From: DATMER01 sp040349255
Lineage (GTDB): Bacteria; Acidobacteriota; Thermoanaerobaculia; Multivoradales; UBA5704
Direction of reading: 5' to 3'
Length of the DNA stretch: 13,603 bases
Assembly (NCBI GenBank): GCA_040349255.1
Contig: JBEQUE010000052.1
Coordinates: forward strand, 1 to 13,603
Shown here piece by piece: positions 1 through 6,621 of the stretch. How positions within the stretch are numbered: position 1 is the first letter of the stretch; the number at the start of each line of letters is the position of its first letter. A program made the translations under genes and the position numbers. The notes beneath the pieces were generated by a model. That model worked only from the letters and a program-made list of their open reading frames with translations. It did not search any database and was not told the origin of the DNA.

Positions 1-56
1 GTTCCCTGTCCGAATCGTCCCGTTGTTTAGAGGGATCGATTGGATCCCTGTCCGAT
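1..56. repeat. Direct repeat copy 1 (higher-order repeat within the array)
   Basis: This 56-bp stretch matches 169-224 at 52 of 56 positions; positions 21-56 are identical to 189-224. The offset is 168 bp, exactly four 42-bp units. This suggests a block duplication or unequal crossing-over inside the array rather than independent insertions. Confidence 0.85.
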
Positions 57-70
57 GCGAGACAAATCCA

Positions 71-93
71 ACAGGGAACGAACCGTTCCCTGT
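71..93. repeat. Perfect inverted repeat in the array
   Basis: The arms ACAGGGAACG (71-80) and CGTTCCCTGT (84-93) are perfect 10-bp complements around a 3-nt loop, AAC. This is the cleanest hairpin of the array and spans the junction of units 2 and 3. Confidence 0.85.
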
Positions 94-115
94 CCGATGA
101 CAGAGAAATCGAAGG

Positions 116-132
116 GGGAACGGATCGTTCCC
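116..132. repeat. Inverted repeat in the array
   Basis: The arms GGGAACG (116-122) and CGTTCCC (126-132) pair perfectly over 7 bp around the loop GAT. The left arm lacks the ACA extension of its neighbours, so the stem is shorter. Confidence 0.8.
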
Positions 133-152
133 TGTCCAATGGCAGGCGCAAT

Positions 153-179
153 GGACAGGGAACGGACCGTTCCCCGTCC
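153..179. repeat. Inverted repeat in the array
   Basis: The arms GGACAGGGAACG (153-164) and CGTTCCCCGTCC (168-179) give a 12-bp stem with one mismatch around the loop GAC. Loop sequences differ between hairpins while the arms are kept. Confidence 0.8.
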
Positions 180-224
180 GAAGCGCCTCGTTGTTTAGAG
201 GGATCGATTGGATCCCTGTCCGAT
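169..224. repeat. Direct repeat copy 2 (higher-order repeat within the array)
   Basis: This is the second copy of the 56-bp block at 1-56. It differs at four positions near its left end and is identical over its last 36 bases. Both copies carry the variant hairpin AGGGATC-gattg-GATCCCT (31-49 and 199-217) in place of the more common GGGAACG/CGTTCCC arms. Confidence 0.85.
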
Positions 225-236
225 TTCCGACAAAAC

Positions 237-263
237 GGACAGGGAACGGTTCGTTCCCTCTTC
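237..263. repeat. Inverted repeat at the decaying right end of the array
   Basis: The left arm GGACAGGGAACG (237-248) pairs with CGTTCCCT (252-259) around the loop GTT. The outer part of the right arm has diverged, and the array fades from here. Positions 264-379, up to the end of the toxin gene, show no gene, RNA or terminator that I can recognise. Confidence 0.75.
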
Positions 264-379
264 GTTCTCCCACAGACAGGGATTCTCTGCGTCGGCGCAG
301 GCTTCTTTCGGAGAGCGGAGCGAGGCCTGGAGCCAGATAACCTTACCGGCCTTTGAATCGGGTCCCGTCGCGTGACGAA

Positions 380-730
380 CTAGATCGGCAGGTAGAGGAG
401 TCGATTCCGCCACTCTGAGCTGTCGGTAGCGGACCAGATCAGGAGGATCTGCTCCGAGACGACGCTCACGGGTAGATGCTGGGGAATCAGGATCACGCCG
501 GAGCTTGAGGCGCTCGCAATGAAGTCGGCGAAATGGCGAGGCATGGTCTTCAGGTCGTGGGTCACCAGCACGCGCCCAAGGCCTGCCGCGAGAGCGAGCA
601 CCTCCCGGTCCGGTAATCCACGGATTCCACCGAGGGTGGCCGTCTGGAAATCGATCGCCGGTTCCTGGCGCAAGGTCGCCAGGACGATCGTCTCATTCAG
701 GTCCGCGTCGGCCTGAAAGCGGGGTCTCAA
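380..730 (-). CDS. DUF5615 PIN-like toxin of a type II toxin-antitoxin pair
   Basis: This 116-residue protein has the size and layout of the DUF5615 (PIN-like, Mut7-C-related) family. It has an N-terminal acidic strand (ADADLN, D8 and D10), an acidic residue in the central helix (LPDREV, D41) and the signature VTHD (D59). In PIN-like nucleases such acidic residues bind the metal for RNA cleavage; RNase activity here is inferred from the family, not shown. The start is TTG at 730: an in-frame stop lies 30 bases upstream and no ATG is available near the N-terminus. The TTG overlaps the TGA stop of the DUF433 gene as TTGA, so translation is probably coupled and the antitoxin is made first. No signal peptide or membrane segment is seen. 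The gene ends with TAG at 380-382, next to the 42-bp repeat array. Confidence 0.85.
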   Translation of the reverse strand: MRPRFQADADLNETIVLATLRQEPAIDFQTATLGGIRGLPDREVLALAAGLGRVLVTHDLKTMPRHFADFIASASSSGVILIPQHLPVSVVSEQILLIWSATDSSEWRNRLLYLPI

Positions 731-1029
731 GGCTGATGCTGGCGGCTCTCGGCCAGCTTACGGTAGAACATCGGATCGGAGGTTCTCGCCTCCTGCCGAA
801 GCGACTCGTAGTCGGATCGCGCCTGGGCGAGGTAGGCATCCACCTCGGAGCGGTGGGCCAGATAGAACGTGATCGCTCCATAGACCTGCTCGAGGGTCAG
901 GAGCGGGAAGGACTGCGCGATGCCCTCCGCAGTCTGGCCATTCAGAAAGGCATAGACGATCGAATCGAGAGAGACACGGGTCCCCGAGATCCAATAGCCT
1001 CTGTCTCGCTGTTCTACGTACTGGGTCAC
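727..1029 (-). CDS. DUF433 family antitoxin
   Basis: This 100-residue protein matches the DUF433 pattern. An N-terminal strand region GYWISGTRVSLDSIVYAFLNG (residues 11-31) is followed by QTAEGIAQSFPLLTLEQVYGAI, a helix-turn-helix-like part (about 32-53). A C-terminal helical tail (about 54-96) probably wraps the toxin. DUF433 proteins are found next to DUF5615 PIN-like toxins and are regarded as their antitoxins. The start is GTG at 1029, with GAGGAAG a few bases upstream. The reading frame stays open far upstream into the DUF3604 gene, but only these last 100 residues look like protein. The stop overlaps the toxin start. The gap to the DUF3604 gene upstream is 47 bp, so read-through from that gene is possible. 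Confidence 0.85.
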   Translation of the reverse strand: MTQYVEQRDRGYWISGTRVSLDSIVYAFLNGQTAEGIAQSFPLLTLEQVYGAITFYLAHRSEVDAYLAQARSDYESLRQEARTSDPMFYRKLAESRQHQP

Positions 1030-1076
1030 GGGAGTCTTCCTCGCTCTCCAGCTTAGCACACGGGTCTGACGACCCA

Positions 1077-3554
1077 TCACCGCCGACGGCTCACCCAGAT
1101 CGGCGACGACCAGGCCTGATGGCCGTCGACCTGGGTCACCCGTACGTAGTAGGCCGTCTCCCCCGTCGCCCTGACGGCGTCCTCGAAGTTGACTTCGAGC
1201 CGGCTCAGGTCTTCCGTGGGTACCCGCCGGCCTCCCTGCGGGTCGGCGGGATCGTAGATGTAGAAGGCGCCGCGCGGGGTCCCGGGCACCTGCTCCAGCC
1301 GGATCACCGCGAAGGTGTCCACGAGGTCGCGCACGATTTCGACGCGATCGAGGGCCGCGGTGCCCTCGACCGCGACGGACAGCTTGATGCGGTCGCCGGT
1401 CTGGATCTGCGATCCCATGGGCTCGCCGTCGATGGTGAAGTCGAGGACGATCCGGGCTCCGGTGGTGGCGTAGTTGCGGCGGGCGCGGATGGCGTCGAAG
1501 AGCGCGGCCCGGTCCAGGCGCTCGGCCAGGATGGCGGTGATGCCGCCCTCGCCGGGTGTGAGGTGATGGGTGTCGCTCGCTCCCATGACGCCGACGCGGC
1601 GGCCGCGGCGCAGGGCGTCCTGGTATTGATGCCCCGGGATCTGCCGGCGCCCCTCCCACGGGTTGCCGTAGAACTCGTAGCGCCCATGCCACGAGGCGAT
1701 CTCGAAGTTGGGCTCCAGCTCGTCGTCGTGGGGCGCGTCCGGGTTCCAGCGCCCCCAGGTCGCGTGCCCGGTGTGATGCGGCGACATCACGCCGCCCGTG
1801 TGATGGAGATACTCGTGCAGCTCCTCGATCGTGTCTCCCTCGGGCGACATGGCGCTGAGCGGCGGCGCTCCGTCGTCGCGGTACAGGATGACCCGGTGGC
1901 CGTAGCGGACCCCGGCGGTCCATTCCCAACCGGAAAGGCTCACGAAACGCCCGGGCTCGTCGAAGGTGGCCGCGGTCGAGCGGATCTCCGCGAACTCCGT
2001 GGGCTGCAGCCGGCCCATCTCGGCGTGATCGCTCACCACCGCGAAGTCGAGGCCGAGATGATCCCGGGAGAGCGCCAGCAACTGGTCCGGCAACCCGGTC
2101 TTGCCGTCGCTCAGGATGCTGTGCATGTGCGGATCGCCGAAGAAGATCTGCCAGCGTCCGTCGCGGGTCTTCGCAGTGCGGGGCGCCGGGCCGGGGCGCA
2201 TCGGATCGTCGGTCTCTCCAACCTCCTCCTCGGCCGCCGGGGCCAGGGGCGCGGAGGACCAGCCTTCCGCGGGAGCGTTCACGTTTCCGACCAGGACCAC
2301 GTTGGGGTTTCCCAGCGTGTTGTAGGAGTCCACGTCTCCCCCGCCGAGCGCCGCCTCGTCTCCGGGACGAGGAAGAACCTGTCCTTCCCAGGCGAGCTCG
2401 AGACCGCCGTCGGGAAGGGCCGCGGCCACCGGCCATTCGTCGCGGCCGGGCGAGAAGTCGGTCAGGTGCAGCTCCGGAGACCAGCGCTCGCCGTCGTGGA
2501 TGCGGCCCCAGAGGTCGAAGTTGTGGGCTCCGGTCGCGTCGGTGCGCCAGACGATCCAGGCGCGGTCCTTCGCGTCGAGGAAGACCCGCGGGTAGTTCTG
2601 GGTCTGCTTCCACTGCCAGTAGGCGGGCACGGCGTCGTTGGGCGTCTTGTTGAGCAGGCCGTAGCTCACCTGGCCGGGCAGCGCTTCCGGGACGACCCCG
2701 GGCGGCGTCCACCAGCGCCCTTCACGATAGACACGGACGAACGCGTCGCCCGAGTGGCGGTCCACGCGCAGGGGCTCGCCGCCGTGGCTGCGCATCGAGT
2801 TCCAGGCGACCCAAAGGCTGCCGTCGCGGGCGCACGCCAGGGACGGCGAATCGTCGACCCTCGCGTCGCGCGTCACGGCCAGGGGCGGATCGATCGACGG
2901 CGCTCCGCTCCCCGCCCGGGCCCGGGCGAGCCAGACGTCGAAATTGCCGGAGCGGGTCGAATCCCAGGCGATCCAGACGCCGCCGTCCGGCGCCGCGGCC
3001 AGGGCCGGCCGGCGGTCCGAGCCCGGGCTTTCGAGCCGCGCCGGGCGGCTCAGCCTTCCCCGATCGAAAAAGGCGATCTCGACGTCGAACCCATGATCCC
3101 GCGGCACCTCCCACGCCACCCACACCCGGCCGCCGGAGTCCCGGGCGGCCACGGGATGAAGCCCCTCCGCGATCCGCTGCTCGGCGGTCCACCTCCGGCC
3201 GTCGTGGCGACGGGTGAACACGCCCCAGGCCCCGGCGCGCAGCCCGTGCCAGAAGACCCAGGGCCGGTTCCCGCGATCGAGCGCCATCGCCGTTCCGCCC
3301 TCGGCTCCCTCTCCGGAGTCGAGCCGCGTCTCCTCGGACCAGCCCCGCGCTCCACGGCTTCGGGCCACGATCACGTCCCGGCCTGCGCGCGTGGAGCTCC
3401 AGGCCAGCCAGAGCGTGCCGGTCGGATCAAGAGCGATCGCGGGGTATTTGTCGTGATTCCCGGCCGACGTCGGAGACTCGACATCGGTCACCCGCGGTCC
3501 CGGCGCCGGGACCGCGAGAAGGGAGAGCAGGAGCGCGGTTGCCAGTCGGATGAT
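1077..3554 (-). CDS. Exported beta-propeller / DUF3604 (PHP-like) protein
   Basis: Numbered from the first conventional start (GTG at 3491; 804 residues), the protein has two halves. Residues 1-370 contain seven repeats ending in a WxxAW-like strand: LWLAW 27, PWVFW 77, VWVAW 123, VWIAW 172, LWVAW 226, AWIVW 311, LELAW 364. This fits a seven-bladed beta-propeller. Residues 445-800 are DUF3604, a PHP-like metal-dependent hydrolase family of unknown substrate. Putative metal ligands are FGDPHMHS (451-458), VVSDHAE (485-491), MSPHHTGH (569-576) and GASDTHH (637-643). The start is uncertain. From GTG 3491 there is no signal peptide. The same frame extended to ATC at 3554 or 3551 adds the hydrophobic leader LATALLLSLLAVPAP, and AGGAG sits 6 nt before ATC 3554. 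I therefore use 3554. The TonB receptor stop lies 13 nt upstream, implying an operon and a cell-envelope role. Confidence 0.85.
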   Translation of the reverse strand: MIRLATALLLSLLAVPAPGPRVTDVESPTSAGNHDKYPAIALDPTGTLWLAWSSTRAGRDVIVARSRGARGWSEETRLDSGEGAEGGTAMALDRGNRPWVFWHGLRAGAWGVFTRRHDGRRWTAEQRIAEGLHPVAARDSGGRVWVAWEVPRDHGFDVEIAFFDRGRLSRPARLESPGSDRRPALAAAPDGGVWIAWDSTRSGNFDVWLARARAGSGAPSIDPPLAVTRDARVDDSPSLACARDGSLWVAWNSMRSHGGEPLRVDRHSGDAFVRVYREGRWWTPPGVVPEALPGQVSYGLLNKTPNDAVPAYWQWKQTQNYPRVFLDAKDRAWIVWRTDATGAHNFDLWGRIHDGERWSPELHLTDFSPGRDEWPVAAALPDGGLELAWEGQVLPRPGDEAALGGGDVDSYNTLGNPNVVLVGNVNAPAEGWSSAPLAPAAEEEVGETDDPMRPGPAPRTAKTRDGRWQIFFGDPHMHSILSDGKTGLPDQLLALSRDHLGLDFAVVSDHAEMGRLQPTEFAEIRSTAATFDEPGRFVSLSGWEWTAGVRYGHRVILYRDDGAPPLSAMSPEGDTIEELHEYLHHTGGVMSPHHTGHATWGRWNPDAPHDDELEPNFEIASWHGRYEFYGNPWEGRRQIPGHQYQDALRRGRRVGVMGASDTHHLTPGEGGITAILAERLDRAALFDAIRARRNYATTGARIVLDFTIDGEPMGSQIQTGDRIKLSVAVEGTAALDRVEIVRDLVDTFAVIRLEQVPGTPRGAFYIYDPADPQGGRRVPTEDLSRLEVNFEDAVRATGETAYYVRVTQVDGHQAWSSPIWVSRRR

Positions 3555-3560
3555 CGTTCT

Positions 3561-3565
3561 CTCCT
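3561..3565 (-). promoter_or_regulatory. Shine-Dalgarno site pointing to a non-canonical ATC start
   Basis: AGGAG lies just after the TonB receptor stop codon (TGA, 3568-3570) and 6 nt before an in-frame ATC (3554). A second ATC follows at 3551 and CTG at 3545. No ATG or TTG occurs in this leader, and the first GTG (3491) comes after the predicted signal peptide and lacks a good ribosome site. This supports initiation at ATC, or a sequencing or assembly change of an original ATG. Confidence 0.55.
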
Positions 3566-3567
3566 CT

Positions 3568-6552
3568 TCAGAAGCGGAACCGGAGGGCGAGCTGGACGAT
3601 GCGGTTGTCGGCCGCGGAGACGTCGTCGCCGAAGGTGGCCTGGGGGATGAGGAGATTGGCCGCCGGGTTGTAGTTGTAGTAGACCGTCCGCTGGACGTTG
3701 ATGTTGTCGCTGTCGAAGACGTTGAAGCCCTCGCCGATCAGCTCGAAATCGTAACCCCCGACGTGGAACGCCTTCACCAGGCGCAGGTCGAGCGTGTAGC
3801 TGGCCGGGAGACGCTCCGAGTTGCGGCTGCCCGGCACGATGTCGTTGCGGGTGTTGCCGTCGCGGTTCAGGTCGTTCGTCACCGTCTTCGAGTACGGCTG
3901 CCCGGTCTGCGCGGTGGCGATCCAGCTCAGCGACCAGCCGCCGAGCAGGCTGTTGCGCCAGCCGCCCGCGGGCCGCGTCCGGTCCTGGCCCGGGAACCAG
4001 GAGCCGCTGAACACGAGACGGTGGCGCTGATCGTTGTTGCCGACCGTCAGGTCGTCGTCGAAATCGAAGGGGTTGGAGGCGAACTTGGCGTCGTCGGTGC
4101 TGCCGGGCACGACCGCGGTCGCGTCGGGCACGTTGTCCTCGACCTTGCCCAGGGTGTAGGCGAGGCTGGCCTGGAAGCCGTCGCTCAGGCGGCGGCGCAG
4201 CTCCAGGGTGAGGCCCGTGTACTCCGACTCGGCGGTGCTCTGGAACTCGATGATGCGCGCGAAGTTGACGAAGGGCCGGGCGGTCGGGAACTGGTCGACC
4301 GTGACCGTGCCTCCGCCCTGGACCGGGATGGCGGTGGGCACCGGCGCGAAGAGGTTGATGTCGGTCGCGCGCTGCAGCTTGCGGGCGCGCACGTGGAGAA
4401 GACCCATGGCGAGCGCCAGCGAATCGTTGAAGGCGTGCTCCAGGCCGAGGCTCGCCTGGTGCACCTCGGGATTCTCGTAGTCGCGGTCGAAGACGTAGAT
4501 GGTCGGCTTGGGCAGCGTGGCGCCCGGCGGCAGCGTGGGGAAGACGTTGGGATAGACGGGCACCTGGCTGCCGGTGAAGGTGACGGTCTGCACGTTGACG
4601 CCGTTGTTCGAATGGGCGGTCGCCACCATGATCGTCGGCGTGCGGCCGTAGAACAGGCCGTAGCCGCCGCGGAAGATCGTGCGGGGGCTCATGGTCCAGG
4701 CGAACCCGAGGCGCGGCCCGATGTTGTCGTCGTCCACCTCGAGGAAGCTGGTGTCGATCCCGGCCGCGGCGAGCTGCGGGTCGGGGTTGTGGACCTCGGG
4801 CCGGGCGATGTCCTGGCGGTCGTAGCGCAGGCCGAACGTCATCGTGAGCGCGGGCCGGAGCTCCCATTGATCCTGGAGGTAGACCGCGGTCTCGAAGAAG
4901 TCCGGAAAGGTGACTGGTCCCGTGGTCCCGGGACCCGGAAACGCCTGCACGTAGCTCTCGCCCGGACCGTCGGGGATGCCGCGGTTGAAGCTGGAGATCG
5001 AGTTGAACGTGTAGGCGCCGGAGAAGTTGCCGGGGAAGAAGTTCTCGTTCTTGTCCTCGATCAGATCGAAGCCGGCCTTCCAGGTGTGGTTGCCGCGGAC
5101 CAGGGTGAGGGTGTCCGCGAGCTGCCAGCGCTCGAGCTCGTTTCCCCGCGGGCTGAAGAAGTTGCGGCCCACGGTGAGGATGACGCGGCCGCCCTGGAGC
5201 ACCGTGGCCTCGGGAACGTCGCTGTTGGCGAGTCCGGGCTCGCGGTCCTCGGCGTACTGGGCGCGGACCTCGTTGAACGTCCGGGCGCCGAGCACCGAGG
5301 AGAAGGAGCTGTTGAGCGTGCGCGTCTTCACGAGGCTGTCGCCGGTGTGCTCCTCGGAGTTGGTGACGCCGCCGTTCTCGAAGTTGCGGCCGGTGAAGTC
5401 CTGGTGGTTGTAGCGCAGGGTCAGGCGATGCTCCTCGGTCGGCTGCCAGTCGGCGCGCGCGAAGAGGACGTCCTGGTCCTGTCCGCGCTGCCAGCTCCCC
5501 GCCTTGGACCGCAGCTTCTGGAGGCCGGCCTGGGTGCCGGGATCGTTCGGGATCGTCAGGCCGGCGAGGTTGCGGTCGAGGTCGATGTCGTTGGGGATGT
5601 CGTTGCGCTGGCCCTCGTAGGCGATGAAATAGAACGCCTTGCCGGGCTGGATCGGCCCGCCGAGCGAGCCGCCGAACTGGTCGTAGTGATAGATCGACTT
5701 CGGGCGCTGGGGCCGGGCGAGCTTGTTGGCGAAGCTGTTCGCGTTGAGCGACTCGTCGCGGTAGAACCAGAACAGCGAGCCCTGGGTGTCGTTCGTCCCC
5801 GACTTGGTGACCACGTTGACCACCGCGCCGCCCGCGTGGCCATACTCGACGGAGTAGGCGTTGGTGTTGACCTGGAACTCCTGCACCGTCTCCTGGCTGA
5901 ACTGGTACGGAGCGCGTCCCGATCCCGTGCGGCCCAGCGTCTGGCCGAAGAAGCTGTTGTTGTTGTCCGCGCCGTCGATGATCAGGCTGTTGAGCGTGCC
6001 GCGCTGGCCCGCGAAGCTGATGTCGCCCGCGCGCACGTCGCGGGTGACGCCCGGCGTGGTGAGCACGAAGTCGATGAAGTTCCGTCCGTTCACGGGCAGG
6101 TTGGAGACCGCCACGGCGTTCACCGTGGAGGCCTGGTGGGTGCGCTCCTGTTCGAGGATCGGCGGCTGCGCCGTGACCTCGATCGACGCTTCCACGCCAG
6201 CCAGGCCGAGCGTCAGGTCGACCGTGAGCTGCTGCCCCACGCCGAGCTCGAGATGGGGCCGCCGGACCGTCTGGAAACCGTCGAGGACGGCGGAGACCTC
6301 GTAGGTGCCGACCGGGAGCAGCGGAGCCCTGTACACCCCGGCGCCGTCCGTGGCGGTGGTGCGGGAGGTCCCGGTCTCTTCATTGAGGACCGTGACGGTC
6401 GCGCCCGGCAGGACCGCTCCCGTCTCGTCTCTCACGGTGCCCTCGATGGCGCCGCCGGACGCGAGGGTCTGCGCCAGGGCCGGGTTGGCGAGGAAGAGGA
6501 GAGAGCCCAGGACGCACGTGTGCCCGAAAAGCCGCAGGAAGACCTGTCGCAT
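3568..6552 (-). CDS. Oar-like TonB-dependent outer-membrane receptor
   Basis: This 994-residue protein has the full layout of this family. A signal peptide covers residues 1-27 (cleavage near ANPALA-Q). A CarboxypepD_reg domain follows at about 34-98 (IEGTVRDETGAVLPGATVTV onward). The plug, about 140-252, has NLPVNGRNF (151-159), LIIDGADNNNSFFGQ (190-204) and GGAVVNVVTKSGTN (241-254). The rest is a beta-barrel with many aromatic-rich strands, ending ...LRFRF with the terminal Phe expected for BAM-dependent assembly. Such receptors import bulky substrates across the outer membrane using TonB energy; the substrate here is unknown. The start is ATG 6552, preceded by AAGGAG with a 7-nt spacer. 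A possible promoter lies in the 69-bp gap upstream. The DUF3604 gene follows after 13 nt, suggesting a capture-and-processing pair. The gene appears intact and of normal length. Confidence 0.93.
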   Translation of the reverse strand: MRQVFLRLFGHTCVLGSLLFLANPALAQTLASGGAIEGTVRDETGAVLPGATVTVLNEETGTSRTTATDGAGVYRAPLLPVGTYEVSAVLDGFQTVRRPHLELGVGQQLTVDLTLGLAGVEASIEVTAQPPILEQERTHQASTVNAVAVSNLPVNGRNFIDFVLTTPGVTRDVRAGDISFAGQRGTLNSLIIDGADNNNSFFGQTLGRTGSGRAPYQFSQETVQEFQVNTNAYSVEYGHAGGAVVNVVTKSGTNDTQGSLFWFYRDESLNANSFANKLARPQRPKSIYHYDQFGGSLGGPIQPGKAFYFIAYEGQRNDIPNDIDLDRNLAGLTIPNDPGTQAGLQKLRSKAGSWQRGQDQDVLFARADWQPTEEHRLTLRYNHQDFTGRNFENGGVTNSEEHTGDSLVKTRTLNSSFSSVLGARTFNEVRAQYAEDREPGLANSDVPEATVLQGGRVILTVGRNFFSPRGNELERWQLADTLTLVRGNHTWKAGFDLIEDKNENFFPGNFSGAYTFNSISSFNRGIPDGPGESYVQAFPGPGTTGPVTFPDFFETAVYLQDQWELRPALTMTFGLRYDRQDIARPEVHNPDPQLAAAGIDTSFLEVDDDNIGPRLGFAWTMSPRTIFRGGYGLFYGRTPTIMVATAHSNNGVNVQTVTFTGSQVPVYPNVFPTLPPGATLPKPTIYVFDRDYENPEVHQASLGLEHAFNDSLALAMGLLHVRARKLQRATDINLFAPVPTAIPVQGGGTVTVDQFPTARPFVNFARIIEFQSTAESEYTGLTLELRRRLSDGFQASLAYTLGKVEDNVPDATAVVPGSTDDAKFASNPFDFDDDLTVGNNDQRHRLVFSGSWFPGQDRTRPAGGWRNSLLGGWSLSWIATAQTGQPYSKTVTNDLNRDGNTRNDIVPGSRNSERLPASYTLDLRLVKAFHVGGYDFELIGEGFNVFDSDNINVQRTVYYNYNPAANLLIPQATFGDDVSAADNRIVQLALRFRF

Positions 6553-6588
6553 GCTTTTTCTCCTTGGAACGGTACGAGAGACGGAGGG

Positions 6589-6617
6589 ATGATGTCACGA
6601 CACGCGACGGGTGGCAA
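6589..6617 (-). promoter_or_regulatory. Possible sigma70-type promoter of the TonB receptor gene
   Basis: On the minus strand TTGCCA (6617-6612; 5 of 6 to the consensus -35) is followed after exactly 17 bp by CATCAT (6594-6589; 4 of 6 to the -10). It sits in the 69-bp gap between the fusion gene stop (6622) and the receptor start (6552), leaving a leader of about 30 nt. The match is modest, and co-transcription with the fusion gene remains possible. Confidence 0.35.
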
Positions 6618-6621
6618 GCGG

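Larger units (their letters stand above)
1..263. repeat. Tandem array of 42-bp palindromic repeat units
   Basis: Six consecutive 42-bp units are visible: 1-42, 43-84, 85-126, 127-168, 169-210 and 211-252. A seventh begins at 253 and decays after about ten bases. Each unit opens with GTTCCCTGTCCGAT or a close variant and has a variable middle of about 16 bases. It closes with GGGAACG or, in units 1 and 5, GGGATCG. The end of one unit and the start of the next are complementary, so every junction can fold as a hairpin; centres fall at 40, 82, 124, 166, 208 and 250, exactly 42 bp apart. The array may continue left of the window. It is not a CRISPR, because the variable parts are only about 16 bases. 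Stop codons in units 1 and 5 argue against a coding repeat on the minus strand. Its function is unknown. Confidence 0.85.

Noticed and set aside
1..263. A CRISPR array
   Set aside because: The units are 42 bp with variable parts of only about 16 bases, the palindromes span the unit junctions, some units share near-identical cores, and there are no cas genes in the window.
195..413. A minus-strand 72-codon frame reaching into the repeat array
   Set aside because: It has no recognisable domain, overlaps the toxin gene end, and its C-terminal half only translates repeat units.
1030..2712. An upstream extension of the DUF433 frame to a 661-residue protein
   Set aside because: The extension lies inside the DUF3604 gene and is Arg/Pro-rich noise. 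Protein-like sequence starts at GTG 1029, which has its own ribosome site.
1119..3650. A plus-strand frame of 843 codons opposite the DUF3604 gene
   Set aside because: It has Arg/Gly/Pro/Ala-rich composition without domains, while the minus strand shows DUF3604 motifs and propeller repeats.
3488..4867. A minus-strand 459-codon frame within the TonB receptor gene
   Set aside because: It is an alternative-frame shadow with Arg/Pro/His-rich composition. The receptor frame carries intact barrel sequence and the terminal Phe.
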